Source: Dryobates pubescens
Taxonomy: Eukaryota > Chordata > Aves > Piciformes > Picidae
NCBI RefSeq assembly: GCF_014839835.1
Contig: NC_071642.1
Location: 10,599,455 to 10,663,454, forward strand
DNA length: 64,000 bases
Direction: 5' to 3'
The position numbers and the translations under genes were made by a program. Position 1 is the first letter of the stretch. Each line of letters starts with the position of its first letter. Below are positions 19,701 to 40,718 of the stretch, piece after piece. Below the pieces are notes generated by a model. It was not told the DNA's origin. It saw only the letters and a list, made by a program, of their open reading frames with translations, and ran no database searches.

Positions 19701-19965
19701 TCAGCCCCACGATATGACAGGTTGCGGGAGCCGGGGCCCCTCGAACAGAGCAGCCTTGTCTGTCAGAGCCGCCTGACACTCCCCATAATGGCCAGATGGA
19801 TGAGACTCTGAAAGTAGGACCCGGCGCGTTTTCAACTCTATTTTGGGTGAAAACACTTCTTGAAAGATCTTGAAAGGAGCTGGCAGTTTAGTAGTTCAAA
19901 TGATTAATGAGCGCTGGCTCCGGCGGGTGGATTTCTCGCGCCGTGCCAGCAGCTGGGCTGCTCCG
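19700..19965. promoter_or_regulatory. candidate regulatory element with TGATTAAT
   Basis: This unique block lies just after the 33-bp array. It carries CTGTCAG at 19760-19766, TAATGGCCA at 19786-19794, an A/T-rich stretch and TGATTAAT at 19901-19908. TAATGGCC also occurs in the related elements at 24229 and 25273. Confidence 0.5.
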
Positions 19966-20084
19966 GCAGGCCAAGACACGCCGCGCTCCGGCCCCCCCCC
20001 CCCCCCCCGCGCCCCCCCGCTTCCCCGTTTCCAGCCCCCCCTCCCCCCCCCCCCCGCACATCCCCCCCCCCGGTTTTCCCGGAA

Positions 20085-20300
20085 ATGACACCGAGGCGAC
20101 AGGCCCTGCATATGGAAAAAGTTAAATATAAAATGAGTGCTGAAAGAGGCCTCGGCGAGAGCAGAGCGAGCTGGAGATGTTTATGGATTCGGGAACAGGG
20201 CCCTGCAGATGTATTTAGGGATGACAAATGTGATTCAATAAGTCAGGAATTTCTCCGTGGGCTGAGGCGGGGACTCTGCTCCGGGCTCTCCAGCTCAGCT
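20085..20300. promoter_or_regulatory. candidate AT-rich conserved island
   Basis: This AT-richer block follows C-runs. It contains CATATGGAAAAAGTTAAATA, an E-box CATATG, TTTATGG and GATTCAATAAGTCAGG. The contrast with the surrounding C-rich sequence is the only evidence. Confidence 0.35.
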
Positions 20301-20449
20301 GCTCCACCACCATAAATCCTGCAGGCAGGCTGCTTTTTCCCCCTCCTTCCCCAGGCAGCTCAGGATTGATTTGAGGTTGGGTTTGGGGCTTTTGGGGGCT
20401 TGCTTTTTTTGGGGTTGGTTGGTTTGTTTCCCCACCCCCCCAGATCAGA

Positions 20450-20685
20450 GCAAGTCTCACAAACTGGAACATCAGAAGTTCATCTGAACATGAGGAGGAG
20501 CTGCTTTCATTGGAGGGTGCTGGAGCCCTGCAGCAGGCTGCCCAGGGAGGTGGTGCTCCATATCTGGAGGCATTCACAAAGCACCTGGGCATGTTCCTGT
20601 GTGACCTTCTCTAGGTGACTCTGCCTTGGCAGGGGGTGTGCACTTCATCTCCAGAGTTCCCTTCCAGCCCCTACCGTTCTCTGAT
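20450..20685 (+). mobile_element. CR1 LINE 3' fragment
   Basis: Sense CR1 with CTGCAGCAGGCTGCCCAGGG, GACTCTGCCTTGGCAGGGGG and the 3' end TTCCCTTCCAGCCCCTACCG. Confidence 0.85.
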
Positions 20686-20829
20686 GTCCTGCACTTGGGA
20701 CGTGACAGCACCATGCTGTGCTCAGACCCTCCACATGCAGCCCTGGGCTGGCTTTGAGGGACTTTGGGGTGCTCCCCATCCCAGGCTCTCCTGAGAGAGC
20801 TGTGCTTAGCAGAGCAACCAGACCCCTCA

Positions 20830-20945
20830 GGGCTGTCAGCAGATGATTAATGACCAACAACTCCAAAGCTGCCCCCACTGCCACTTTGGGTGCTCTTTGA
20901 TCCATGGCTTAGTGACTTCAGAGCTACTTCTGCAAGTCACTCCAC
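20830..20945 (+). promoter_or_regulatory. candidate element B: CTGTCAG + TGATTAAT
   Basis: CTGTCAG at 20833-20839, four bases, then TGATTAAT at 20844-20851 and GACCAACAACTCCAAAGCTG. The following 40 bp can be aligned with elements C (24218) and D (25262) through AGCTGCC and CTGCCA. Confidence 0.55.
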
Positions 20946-21129
20946 ACACACAGCAGGGCAGCCTCAGGGAGGTCAGTGGAGGGCCCTCCCCCACCCAAAC
21001 CACTCTGTGCTTCCCCTGCTCTTGAGGTGCACAATGTTGGGGACCACAAAGAACTGATGTGAGAAACCCCTAAACAACTCCAGCTGCTGTGGTGTGGGCT
21101 GGGCAGGAATGCTGGATCCAGGGCAGAGG

Positions 21130-21560
21130 TCATGGATCTGTGTCAAGCATCCTGAGCCCCAGAGAGGGATGCTGGGTGTGTGGCAGGGTTGCCAGATCCA
21201 TGGCAGGAATGCAGGTAAGGATGCCAAGTCCCAGGTAGGGTGGCTGGATCCATGGCAAGCATGCTGGATCCCAGTGGGGCATACTGGATCCATGGCAGGG
21301 ATAATAGGTCCCAGAAAGGCATGCTGCATCCATGGCAGGGATGCTGGATCCCAGGGGGGCATGCTGCATCCATGGCAGGGATGCTGGATCCCAGGGGACA
21401 TGATGGAACCAGGGCAGGGATACTGGATCCATGGCAGGGATGCTGGATCTCAGGGGGGCATGCTGCATCCATGGCAGGGATGCTGGATCTCAGGGGGGCA
21501 TGCTGCATCCATGGCAGGGATGCTGGGTCCCTGGCCGGGGTGCTGGGTCCTAGACAGGGA
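21130..21560. repeat. 20/40-bp minisatellite
   Basis: The monomer is the 20-bp ATGCTGGATCCATGGCAGGG, with a 40-bp dimer repeating between 21321 and 21400 and degenerate copies on either side. Each dimer holds a CCATGG and usually a GGATCC. Confidence 0.9.
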
Positions 21561-21699
21561 TGCTTGCTTTGGGGTGACACACCCCAGCGACCATGCAGTG
21601 ATGGGCAGTGCAGGAACCAGCCCCTCAGCTCCCCCCTACCCTGCCTCCACTGTGGGGCTCACAGGGAAGCAGCTTTTGGGGCAGGGGGTGGGGGGAAGG

Positions 21700-22070
21700 G
21701 AATTCAGCGCTGGGCTTTTGCCCAAGAGCCACATTCCTTTGTCCTGATTGTATTCGTTAGCAGCTCTTGGCCTGGACACAGAGACAGCTAATGAGGGCCT
21801 GAGTTTATTGCAGTTTGATTTTTCTGTTAAAACAATACAATAAAATAAATGCCCTTGGAAATCTGCTCTGTGTTTGTACATAGTGGATTTATGGCTCTGG
21901 AGGCTTCCAAAGAGACGCAGCCCTTTCATTCCCTTCCTTATTGGAACAGATCAGATTGCAGAGTTTAAAGGGCTCTGGAGTTGTGATTTATTTGAAGGGA
22001 GAAAGGAGGGAAATCCAACTATCTGTTCCCTGGCTCAGATCATCCAGCAACTCCCTGGCCAAGGGGATGG
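21700..22070. promoter_or_regulatory. candidate regulatory element with GACAGCTAATGAGG
   Basis: This AT-rich unique block includes GACAGCTAATGAGG at 21783-21796, a 14-mer found again inside element D at 25332-25345. GTTAAAACAATACAATAAAA and ACATTCCTTTGTCC are nearby. Enhancer function is inferred from motif sharing. Confidence 0.5.
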
Positions 22071-22483
22071 ATCTGCACCTCCTCTACAGATTTTTTTCCT
22101 CTTTTTTTTTTTTTTTTAAGGCTGGGTTGGTTTTTTCCCCCCCCCCCTCCTGTCCCTTACATTATCCTGCTCTAAATATATCACCCAGACAGGGCTGACT
22201 CCTGACCTGGGCTTCAGCACCTCGCTGAGGCTTCCCCAGCCCTTCCTGGAATCCCACAAATAAATCACCCTCCTGGAGCCTTTTCCAAGCTTCCTTTGCA
22301 CCCACTCCCAGGACTGGACCTGCCCGGGGCTGGCCACTGCCTCCATCCACGGCAGAGACCAAGGCAGGGATGTGGGGTTTATCTCCAGAATCGGGTGAGA
22401 AATCCATGCCACAGGGCCCTGCTCCCTTTCAAGGAGCTCCTTCCCCTTCCTCACTGCTCTCTGAGCATTTGCACAGCTCCAGG

Positions 22484-22650
22484 TCAGGGCTACAAAGATG
22501 CTGAGGGGATTGGAACCTCTCTGGTGGGGAAAGGCCAAGAAGTTGGGGGGATTCAGACTGGAGGAGAGCAGCCTGAGGGCAATCTCATCAATACTGAGCA
22601 ATACCTTAAGGGTGAACATCAGGAGGATGGGATCAGGCTTCAGTCATCTC
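22484..22650 (+). mobile_element. CR1 LINE fragment
   Basis: The sense internal CR1 part reads GGGCTACAAAGATGCTGAGG, GGATTCAGACTGGAGG and CAATACTGAGCAATACC. It lacks the 3' terminus. Confidence 0.7.
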
Positions 22651-22799
22651 AGTGCTTCCCATCAGCAGGAACAGGGTGAGGCTCTCCCTCCCCTAGCTCC
22701 AAATCAGGCTTTTTCCAAAGCATCTGGCACTTGAAGGCAACAGCTCTCCAGATTTGGGTCCAAAACTCCTCCCTGGACCCAGGTGCCGCGGGGATTCTG

Positions 22800-22965
22800 C
22801 TGTTACCTGGAAAGGTTGGACCACAGGATCCTCCAGGTCCCTTCCACCCTGGCATTCCATCATTCTGTGATTGCTTCCATGGTTCATTTGGGAACCAAAG
22901 GATCATAGAATTGGCTTGGTTGGAAAAGACCTCTTCAGACCAGTGAGTCCAAGCAGTTTGGTTCC
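22800..22965. mobile_element. two CR1 3' termini facing each other
   Basis: At 22800-22880 a sense 3' end reads GGTCCCTTCCACCCTGGC and CATTCTGTGATTG. At 22898-22965 an antisense 3' end reads GGATCATAGAATTGGC and TTGGTTGGAAAAGACC. The tails face one another across about 20 bp. Confidence 0.7.
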
Positions 22966-23089
22966 CACCAGCAGTATTTACCCTTCCCTGTGCTGTGCTG
23001 GGAGGCCCAGGGGAAGACATTTCCCTTTCCCTTCTCTGTGACCATCTCAGCTTTGGGGCAGATGAGGAAAGGGTACAGAGGTGGGAATA

Positions 23090-23175
23090 GGGATGGGGAT
23101 GGAGACAGAGATGGGGATGGAGACAGAGATGGGGATGGAGACAGACATTGGAGTGAAGATGGGAAAGGGAAGGAC
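23090..23175. repeat. 18-bp tandem repeat
   Basis: GGGGATGGAGACAGAGAT is repeated about four times within a purine-rich stretch. Confidence 0.8.
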
Positions 23176-23334
23176 GGGGTGAGGATGGGAAAGAGAAGGA
23201 GCACCCAGGGTCCAGCCCAGCAGGGACCAAGCTCTGGCAGCTGCTGTCCTGCTCCATCTCAGCTTCTCCAGCCCCTGTTTTCCATGGGGACTTTTCTCCC
23301 TCTGCTCACAGAAGAGCTCTGTTTGCCATCAGCT

Positions 23335-23480
23335 TCCCCTCCTCTGCCCCAGGAGCCGATCCGAGCGCTAATTCTCACGCATGTTTCGGGTAACTCTACT
23401 TTCTTTCCCGGGATGAATTGTGGTTTCCAAGCACCATTAATCATTTCCCTTTAGAAAACAGCGTCGGGGGGCTGGAAACA
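23335..23480. promoter_or_regulatory. candidate regulatory element with TGATTAAT (- strand)
   Basis: ATTAATCA at 23436-23443 reads TGATTAATGGTGC on the - strand, close to the TGATTAATGGCC of elements C and D. The block is unique and AT-richer than its flanks. Confidence 0.45.
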
Positions 23481-23866
23481 TTTGCTCCTTTATTTACTGG
23501 CAGGATGACCTGGCACACTGGCACCCAGCCACGGGGCTGGCGTCTGCGGGATGACATGGAGCACGGAGCGAAGCCTGGGGATGAGCTCCCCTCTGCTCTG
23601 CTGGGACAGCACTCTTGGCTCCCACCAGGAATGTCCCTGCTGAGGACAAACCTCTCAGCCTCAGGGTTAGGGGTGGGCAAGAGCCTGTGGAGGAGGAAGA
23701 TGGAGGATAGAAAGGAAAATGCTGCTGGAGGGCCACCGTGGTTTAACCCTTTCCCAGAGCCTCTTCCCTGTGCTTGTTTGCACCATGGGATGTGTTGTGG
23801 TGCTGGCAGACACTGCAGGCCTCTTCTCTGCCTGCACCAAGTGCCCCTTGAAGTGCTTGGGACTTG

Positions 23867-24115
23867 AAATTGGGACCCTCCTCTTTGAGACATGCAATCA
23901 GCAGCCTTCACTTTGGGACATGAGATTGGGACCCTCCACTTTGGATCATGCAATCAGGACCCTTCAGTTTGGGATATGAAATCGGGGCCTTCTACTTTGG
24001 AACGTGCAATCAGGACCCTTCACTTTGGGACATGAAAGTGGGACCCTCCACCTCAGGACATGCACTCAGCACCCTTCACTTTGGGCATGCAATCAGCACC
24101 CTCTGCTTATCACCC
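23867..24115. repeat. 56-bp tandem repeat (28-bp half units)
   Basis: ATGCAATCAG words at 23892, 23948 and 24004 are spaced exactly 56 bp. Each unit alternates CTTCACTTTGGGACATGA and CTCCACTTTGGATCATGC halves. About four copies are present. Confidence 0.85.
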
Positions 24116-24214
24116 ACTGGTGGGGCTGGGGTGTGCAGGGGTCAGAGGGAACTTCTCCTGCGGGAGAAGGAGGTGCAGCAAGCACATGTGAATGGTTTCC
24201 TCCTTCCCAGCTCA

Positions 24215-24375
24215 GGACTGTCAGGGGATGATTAATGGCCAGGGCTGCAGAGCTGCCTTGATTGCCAAGTGCTGTATTGTTAGCACTGACATGTAACGAG
24301 CCCGGACATACTTTAACACAATTCTGCAGCCTAATCTGCAAATAACGTTCGATAGACTTAATTTGTTAAGTATTT
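24215..24375 (+). promoter_or_regulatory. candidate element C: CTGTCAG + TGATTAATGGCC
   Basis: CTGTCAG 24218-24224, four bases, then TGATTAATGGCC from 24229. It continues GAGCTGCCTTGATTGCCA, TATTGTTAG, GACATGTAACGAG and TTTAACACA. It is clearly similar to element D (25262) over more than 100 bp in the same order. The 3' part is AT-rich. Confidence 0.6.
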
Positions 24376-24889
24376 CCCCCCACACAGTCCCTCTCCCCAC
24401 CTCCTTTTCCTTTCAAAGCCGTGGCAGAATGGCCAGAGGCCCAGCCAAGCACTCTGCAGCCCCCCAGCCCTGCCCAGCCCCAGCTTTTGGCAGGGTTTTA
24501 CCTCACCATGTTGGCTTCACTCTTAGGTTTCAGCCAGGGAGCAGCTTCGCTCTCTTCTCCCCAGGCAAAATGAAGAGAAAGAAAAGAAAGAAAAGACTTT
24601 TTATGAGCATCCAGCCCTGTGCACATTTGGTCCCCTGCTGCTGCCGTGTTCCAGTGGGAGCTGCAAAGGTTACTGGCAAGTTTGGGGCTCTACCAGATGA
24701 CTTTGGGGTTCCCCAGGCCAATAAATAGGTCACCACTGACTTCCAGCATCAGGGAGTGCTCATGGAGCATCCTCCAGGCACTTGACAAACATCTTATTAA
24801 ATGTTCTTGGGCATCATGGATGGAGAAGCATCAAATCTGTCTTCTAGAGCAGCTCCTCCCAGGAGTGACAGTGACTGAACCTGGGGAGG

Positions 24890-25150
24890 TGAGAAGGGGC
24901 CATGCTGGAGGGGGCTGGGACAGGGATGGGATGGAAAAAGGGAATGAGGATGGGGATGAGGAAGGGAATGGGATGGAAAAGGGAATGGGAATGAAGATAA
25001 AGTTGTGGATGGGATGGAAAAGTAGATGGGATGGGGATGAGGATGGGGCTGGGATGGAAAAGGGGCTGGGATGGAAAAGGGGGTGGAGGTAGGAGTGAAA
25101 AGGGCATAGGGGTGGAAATAGGGATGGAGATGGGAATGGGGATGGGAACT
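24890..25150. repeat. GGGATGG/AAAAGGG degenerate repeat
   Basis: Purine-rich array of GGGATGGAAAAGG and GAATGGGGATGAGG words with irregular period. Both-strand frames are repeat translations. Confidence 0.8.
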
Positions 25151-25254
25151 GGAGTGGCAAGCAAGAGCTTTCCACCCCACTGCACCAGCTGCACGTGGAG
25201 GTAACCTTAAACAGCGAGGCAGGAACTGTGGGGACAGAGTTTTTTCCACCCCTA

Positions 25255-25400
25255 TTCACAACTGTCAGATGGTGATTAATGGCCAACAGGCTCAGAATTG
25301 CCTTTATTGCCAGCCCAGCATTGTTACTTGTGACAGCTAATGAGGTTGGACAGACTTTTACACAGCACTTTACTTCCATCCCAATGAAGCAGCCCGGGGA
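25255..25400 (+). promoter_or_regulatory. candidate element D: CTGTCAG + TGATTAATGGCC
   Basis: CTGTCAG 25262-25268, four bases, then TGATTAATGGCC from 25273. It continues GAATTGCCTTTATTGCCAG, CATTGTTACT, TGACAGCTAATGAGG (25331-25345) and TTTTACACAGC. It pairs with element C 1,044 bp upstream and shares its 14-mer with 21783. Confidence 0.6.
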
Positions 25401-25904
25401 GGATGGGGCGGGGGGCTCAATGCCTCGGGGTGGGGGGAGCCTCCCCACTCCCCAGCAGTAACCAAGCCTGGGCACATCCTGAGGGAGCTGCCCCCCACTT
25501 GCCCACCCTGGATCCATCCCTTCAGCACTCCAGAGAGCGCTCAGAGCCCTTTCCAACTCGTCTCAATTAAAGCCTCAGAGTGAAACCCAGGAGATATTTT
25601 TACACAGGCTCCACTGCAGCAGAGCAGGGAGGAACGGGGCAGGGCTGCAAAAGTTTTGAAGTGCTGGTGAGAAGGGGGTGTCAGAAACCATTTCTTCATC
25701 TAAAGAGAGAGAGAGAGAGAGGGGGGGAAAAAAAGCCTGTGCTGTTAAAAACCAGAGAGCTGCAGCACAGACACCACCAAATGTTCCTGGCCCCGGGTCC
25801 AGAAGCAATGATTTTTCTTGGCTTTTGGGTGTTTTGGGTTTGTTTTGGGGTGGGTTTTTTTTTTTACTTCTTCTTTCTTTCTTTCTCTCTCTTTTTTTTT
25901 TATT

Positions 25905-26585
25905 TTTTTCTGGTCAGGGATTATTACAAATAATATTTACCTTTGTGCTAGTTCACATCTTGATGCTGTTAAAACACGTGGCCACAGCTGGTTTCCCATT
26001 CAGGGTAATGATATAGCACCAATGTTATGAAGCCAAAGAGCTCTCCTGCCAGCCAGAACACCCCACATTTAAAAACCTATTACTTTTCAATATTCTCTGG
26101 ATGTATTTTGCCTCAGCTCAGAGCAATTTCCTAGTTTACCCTTATTAAAGCAAGAGGAGGGCCGAGCAGAGGGGTCTTGATTTATGAAACACATACTAGA
26201 GCCATTAAAACCTTTCAAGGTTTAATACATTTTATCAAGGCCTTAAATCTGGGCCAGTGATTTGAAAACCAACCCAAGAAGGAAAACAGAGAAGAAAAAA
26301 AACCCCAACAAAGCCCCTAACCCAGGGTGTACTTCATCTCTGGCTCCCCTCTTGCACTTATTTAAGAGCTGCAAAATCTGGGTTGACAAATATCAAGGCT
26401 ATTTCATTCCTGCTTTTAAATGGTGCTGAATCCTCCTGACAGGTTTGTTATATATAACCCTCAGAGATCTATCAAGTGCAAAGATCAAATCAGTCTCCTT
26501 TATTGACATTTTTGATATCTCTTCCATGCTTTTTGGGGGGTTGTCCTTTCTTGTTTTTGAAGCCTCCTTCAGCAGCTGTAGAGGT
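25905..26585. promoter_or_regulatory. candidate AT-rich conserved region
   Basis: A 0.7-kb AT-rich unique stretch has no repeat family and no reading frame of note, with blocks such as ATTACAAATAATATTTACC and TTAATACATTTTATC. It stands out from the GC-rich, CR1-laden surroundings. It may be several regulatory elements of ZNF703 or ERLIN2. Confidence 0.4.
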
Positions 26586-26629
26586 GCAGGATTTAGCAGT
26601 GGCTGACACACCAGAGCTGTGCTGCACTT

Positions 26630-27395
26630 GAGCAAGACCTGGCCAGGCTGGAGAGTTGGAGCTCATGGAGCTCAGTCAGGGCAAGTGTAGAGTCCTGCAC
26701 CCAAGGAGGAACAACCACCTGCACCAGCACAGCTGCTGGGAGGCAGCTCCAAGGAGAAGGACCTGAGAGTGCTGGTGGGACAAAGTTCCTCATGAGCCAG
26801 CAATGTGCCCTCGTGGCCAAGAAGGCCAATGGTGTCCTGGCAGACATGAAGATGAGTGTGGCCAGCAGGGCCAGGGAGGTTCTTCCCTCCATCTGCTCTG
26901 CCCTGGTGCCACCTGCTGAGTACTGTGTCCAGTTCTGGGCTCTCCAGTCCGAGTTGGAAAAGGCAAAGAGCCAAGTGGGAGCTGGGAATATACAAGGAGG
27001 AAAGGCTGAGAGTTGAGGCTGTTGAGCCTAGAGAAGAGCAGCCCCAGAGGGGATCTGAGCAATGCTCAGCAAAAGCTAAAGGACCTGTGGGGGGCAAGAG
27101 GCTGTGGCCAGGCTCTTGTCAGCGGTGCCCAGGGACAGGACAAGGAGCAATGGGCACAAAGTGGAACCCAGGAGGTTCCACCTGAACAGGGGAAGAAACT
27201 TGTTTGGTGTGAGGGTGCTGGAGGCCTGGAGCAGACTGCCCAGGGTGGTTGTGGAGTCTCCTTGTGTGGAGAGCTTCCAACCCCCGCCGGGCACTGTGCT
27301 CCTGGGCATGCTGCTGTGGGAGCCCTGCTGGGGCAGGGGCTTGGACTGGACGCTCTCCAGAGGTCCCTTCCATCCTCCACCACACTGGGACCCTG
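26630..27395 (+). mobile_element. CR1 LINE fragment (765 bp) ending at the ERLIN2 promoter
   Basis: Sense CR1 with reverse-transcriptase C-terminal blocks ([20 protein letters not shown] and YCVQFWALQ frames), GTGCCCAGGGACAGGACAAG and the 3' end AGAGGTCCCTTCCATCCTCC. Its 3' end lies about 280 bp before the ERLIN2 start codon, next to the CpG-rich promoter. Confidence 0.9.
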
Positions 27396-27399
27396 CGCT

Positions 27400-27674
27400 A
27401 TGTTTTCGCCCAGCCGGTCACCTCCTCCCGCCATTCCCCCTCCGCCTGCCCGACGCAGCTCCAACCCGGGACCGCGGGGATGCACGGCGGCGGGCAGCGC
27501 GGTACGGCTCCGGAGGGTCTCGAACCTGCGACCCCTCCGTTCCCGCTCCTCCACCGCCCCCTGGCGGGGCGGCGGCGGCGGGGCGGCGGCGGGGCCGGTC
27601 GCGCTGTGATGACGTAACTGCGGCGCCGGGCCGGGGCCGCCCGGGAGAGCTGCGGAGCGCGCCGGTTACCGGGC
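27400..27674 (+). promoter_or_regulatory. ERLIN2: ERLIN2 CpG promoter with CRE-like site
   Basis: CpG-dense sequence precedes the ERLIN2 ATG. TGACGTAA at 27610-27617 is a CREB/ATF-type site 58 bp upstream of the ATG, plausible for an ER-stress or housekeeping promoter. There is no TATA box. Confidence 0.6.
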
Positions 27675-38734
<11,060 letters not shown>

Positions 38735-40718
38735 GAAGGAAGCTTTCTGGTGGTTTTCTACCAAAACAACCAAGAGCTGGGAAGTTCCTCTTTTGCTTTG
38801 TCCTTCTCCCTTCCCCCTCCTGAAAGAGATGAATCAGACTTGATCCTTTCAATCTTTTGTATGACAATTAGACACCCCCCCCCCTAAAACACCCCAAACC
38901 CTTTGGTATTGTTGGGGTAGGGTTTGGGGGGATTCCTTTTTTGGTGCTGGTGATTTCTAAGCAGCCAGCTCCAGGTATGTCCTCTGGATTCTCCTCTCCC
39001 TGCTCTTGGACATCCTGAACTCTGGAGAGGTTCACCAGGCAGCTTAGGTGAGTCCTCAGCTTTGGATTGAGGTGGGTTGTAGCAGCTGGCAGTGAAACAG
39101 AGTGGTGAGGGTTTGGTGGGGGAGGGGATTTGCTGCTGCAGCTTGGTTTGGCTCCTTTGGGTTCTTGTTTCTCCTGTTGGAAGCCTCAAGTACTTTTCTT
39201 TCTAACCCCCTCTGAAGAAAAGGTGCTAGACTTTTGTACACTACACCTGGCTGCTTGAAGGCCCAGGCCTTGCCCGGCTGGTCTAGCAGCCTGTGTCTGT
39301 GCTCTGGGAGCAGCAAATGCACAACCCCCACCTCTGGCTGTGAGCCCCCTTGGCTGGGGGGCAGCTGAGGCCCCCTGCAGAGTGACTTGCAGCAGCTCAG
39401 CTGAAATCCTGCAGCTCACTGAGTTGCCATGGGGGGGGATCAAAGCCTTAGCCCATGTCTGATGCAGGTAGAGGCCCAAACTGTTCATCTTCTCCATCTT
39501 AGCACTGCTTTTGTTCTCCATGTGTCATGGGGTTTGGAGGTGGTTTGGGTGTTCTCCCCAGCAGCTCAGCTGCTGGGTGAGGGCTGTGGGCATGCTGGTG
39601 GAGGCAGCATCCTGCCAGCAGGTCACTGGACTTGGCTTTCACTGGAGCCAGGCTTGGGCATGGTGCTGCCACAGCCATCAGAGCTGGAGCTAAGGAGGGA
39701 AAAAAGGGGGTTGTATTTTTTTGTCTCAGGGACCCTGACTTTGCAGGAGGCCTTGCTGGAGAGTTAACTGTTTGAGTGACTCCTCCCAGGGCTGTTGCAA
39801 TCTGTTGTCTGCCCCTGCAAGAGCAACTGGATCTCAGTGTTTACAGTGTCTCAGTAGACAGAGGCCATTCAGGTAAACTCCCCAGCAATGGAACCAAGTT
39901 ACTGTTAGTTGGGGGCTGGGTTTGCTGGGGGTTTCTTGGCTGGTTGGTTGTTTTTCTGACTAGAAAAACCAAACCCAAACCTTTTTGGACCTAGACTTTT
40001 ACAGTAGCAAAGGGCACAAAACATCCCAGGGCAAAGGGAAGATGCTCTCCTCTCTCTGCAGAGGTTCTCTCTTCCCTGCCCAGGGATCAATCCTCCCCTG
40101 TTTTTCGCTCAGAGCAATGCCCTGTGGCACCCCTTCCTCTTCAGCAGAGCCAACCCATTCTCCCTCTACCAGATGCAAAGAGCCAAGAGGGCTTTTGTTT
40201 TGCACACATGCAAAACAGGAGGGAGTGGTAAAGACAACAGTTCAGGCCTGGAGAGAACGTGGTGGGGAGGGGGGGTTGATTTGGGGTGGGTTTTTTCCTC
40301 TCCCTGATCCATCTGCCACTTGGCAGGAGAGCCTGGTGATTAATTGCTGTTCCAGTTTGTGGCCAGCATCTCCCCACCAGGAGATGATGGGAGTGGAAGT
40401 GCTAAGCTGGTTGTCAGAGCAGCTCTGTTGCATTCACAGCCTCCTGCCCCAGTTGCTTGCTGCCCTGCTGCACTTGGCTCCCCCCCTTCAGTGTTTTAAA
40501 TGTGCTTGAGTCCTTTTAAGGTGACCACCCTCAGATGGAAATCTGAGGAATTTCAGCTGCTGGCTCCAGTGATTTTTGTGGGGGTTCCTTTCTTTTTAAC
40601 TTCCATTTCCCCCCCTGTTACTGATACTTGGAAATGCAAAGTAAAAGCTAAGCCCTGGAGGAAAGTCCCATCTCCTACCTGCTGCCCTTTGGGGTTTGTT
40701 GGCAAAGAGGAGCTAAGG

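Noticed and set aside
40337-40344. An eighth TGATTAAT
   Set aside because: It lies in the ERLIN2 3' UTR without a CTGTCAG partner or AT-rich block; one stray copy is expected by chance.
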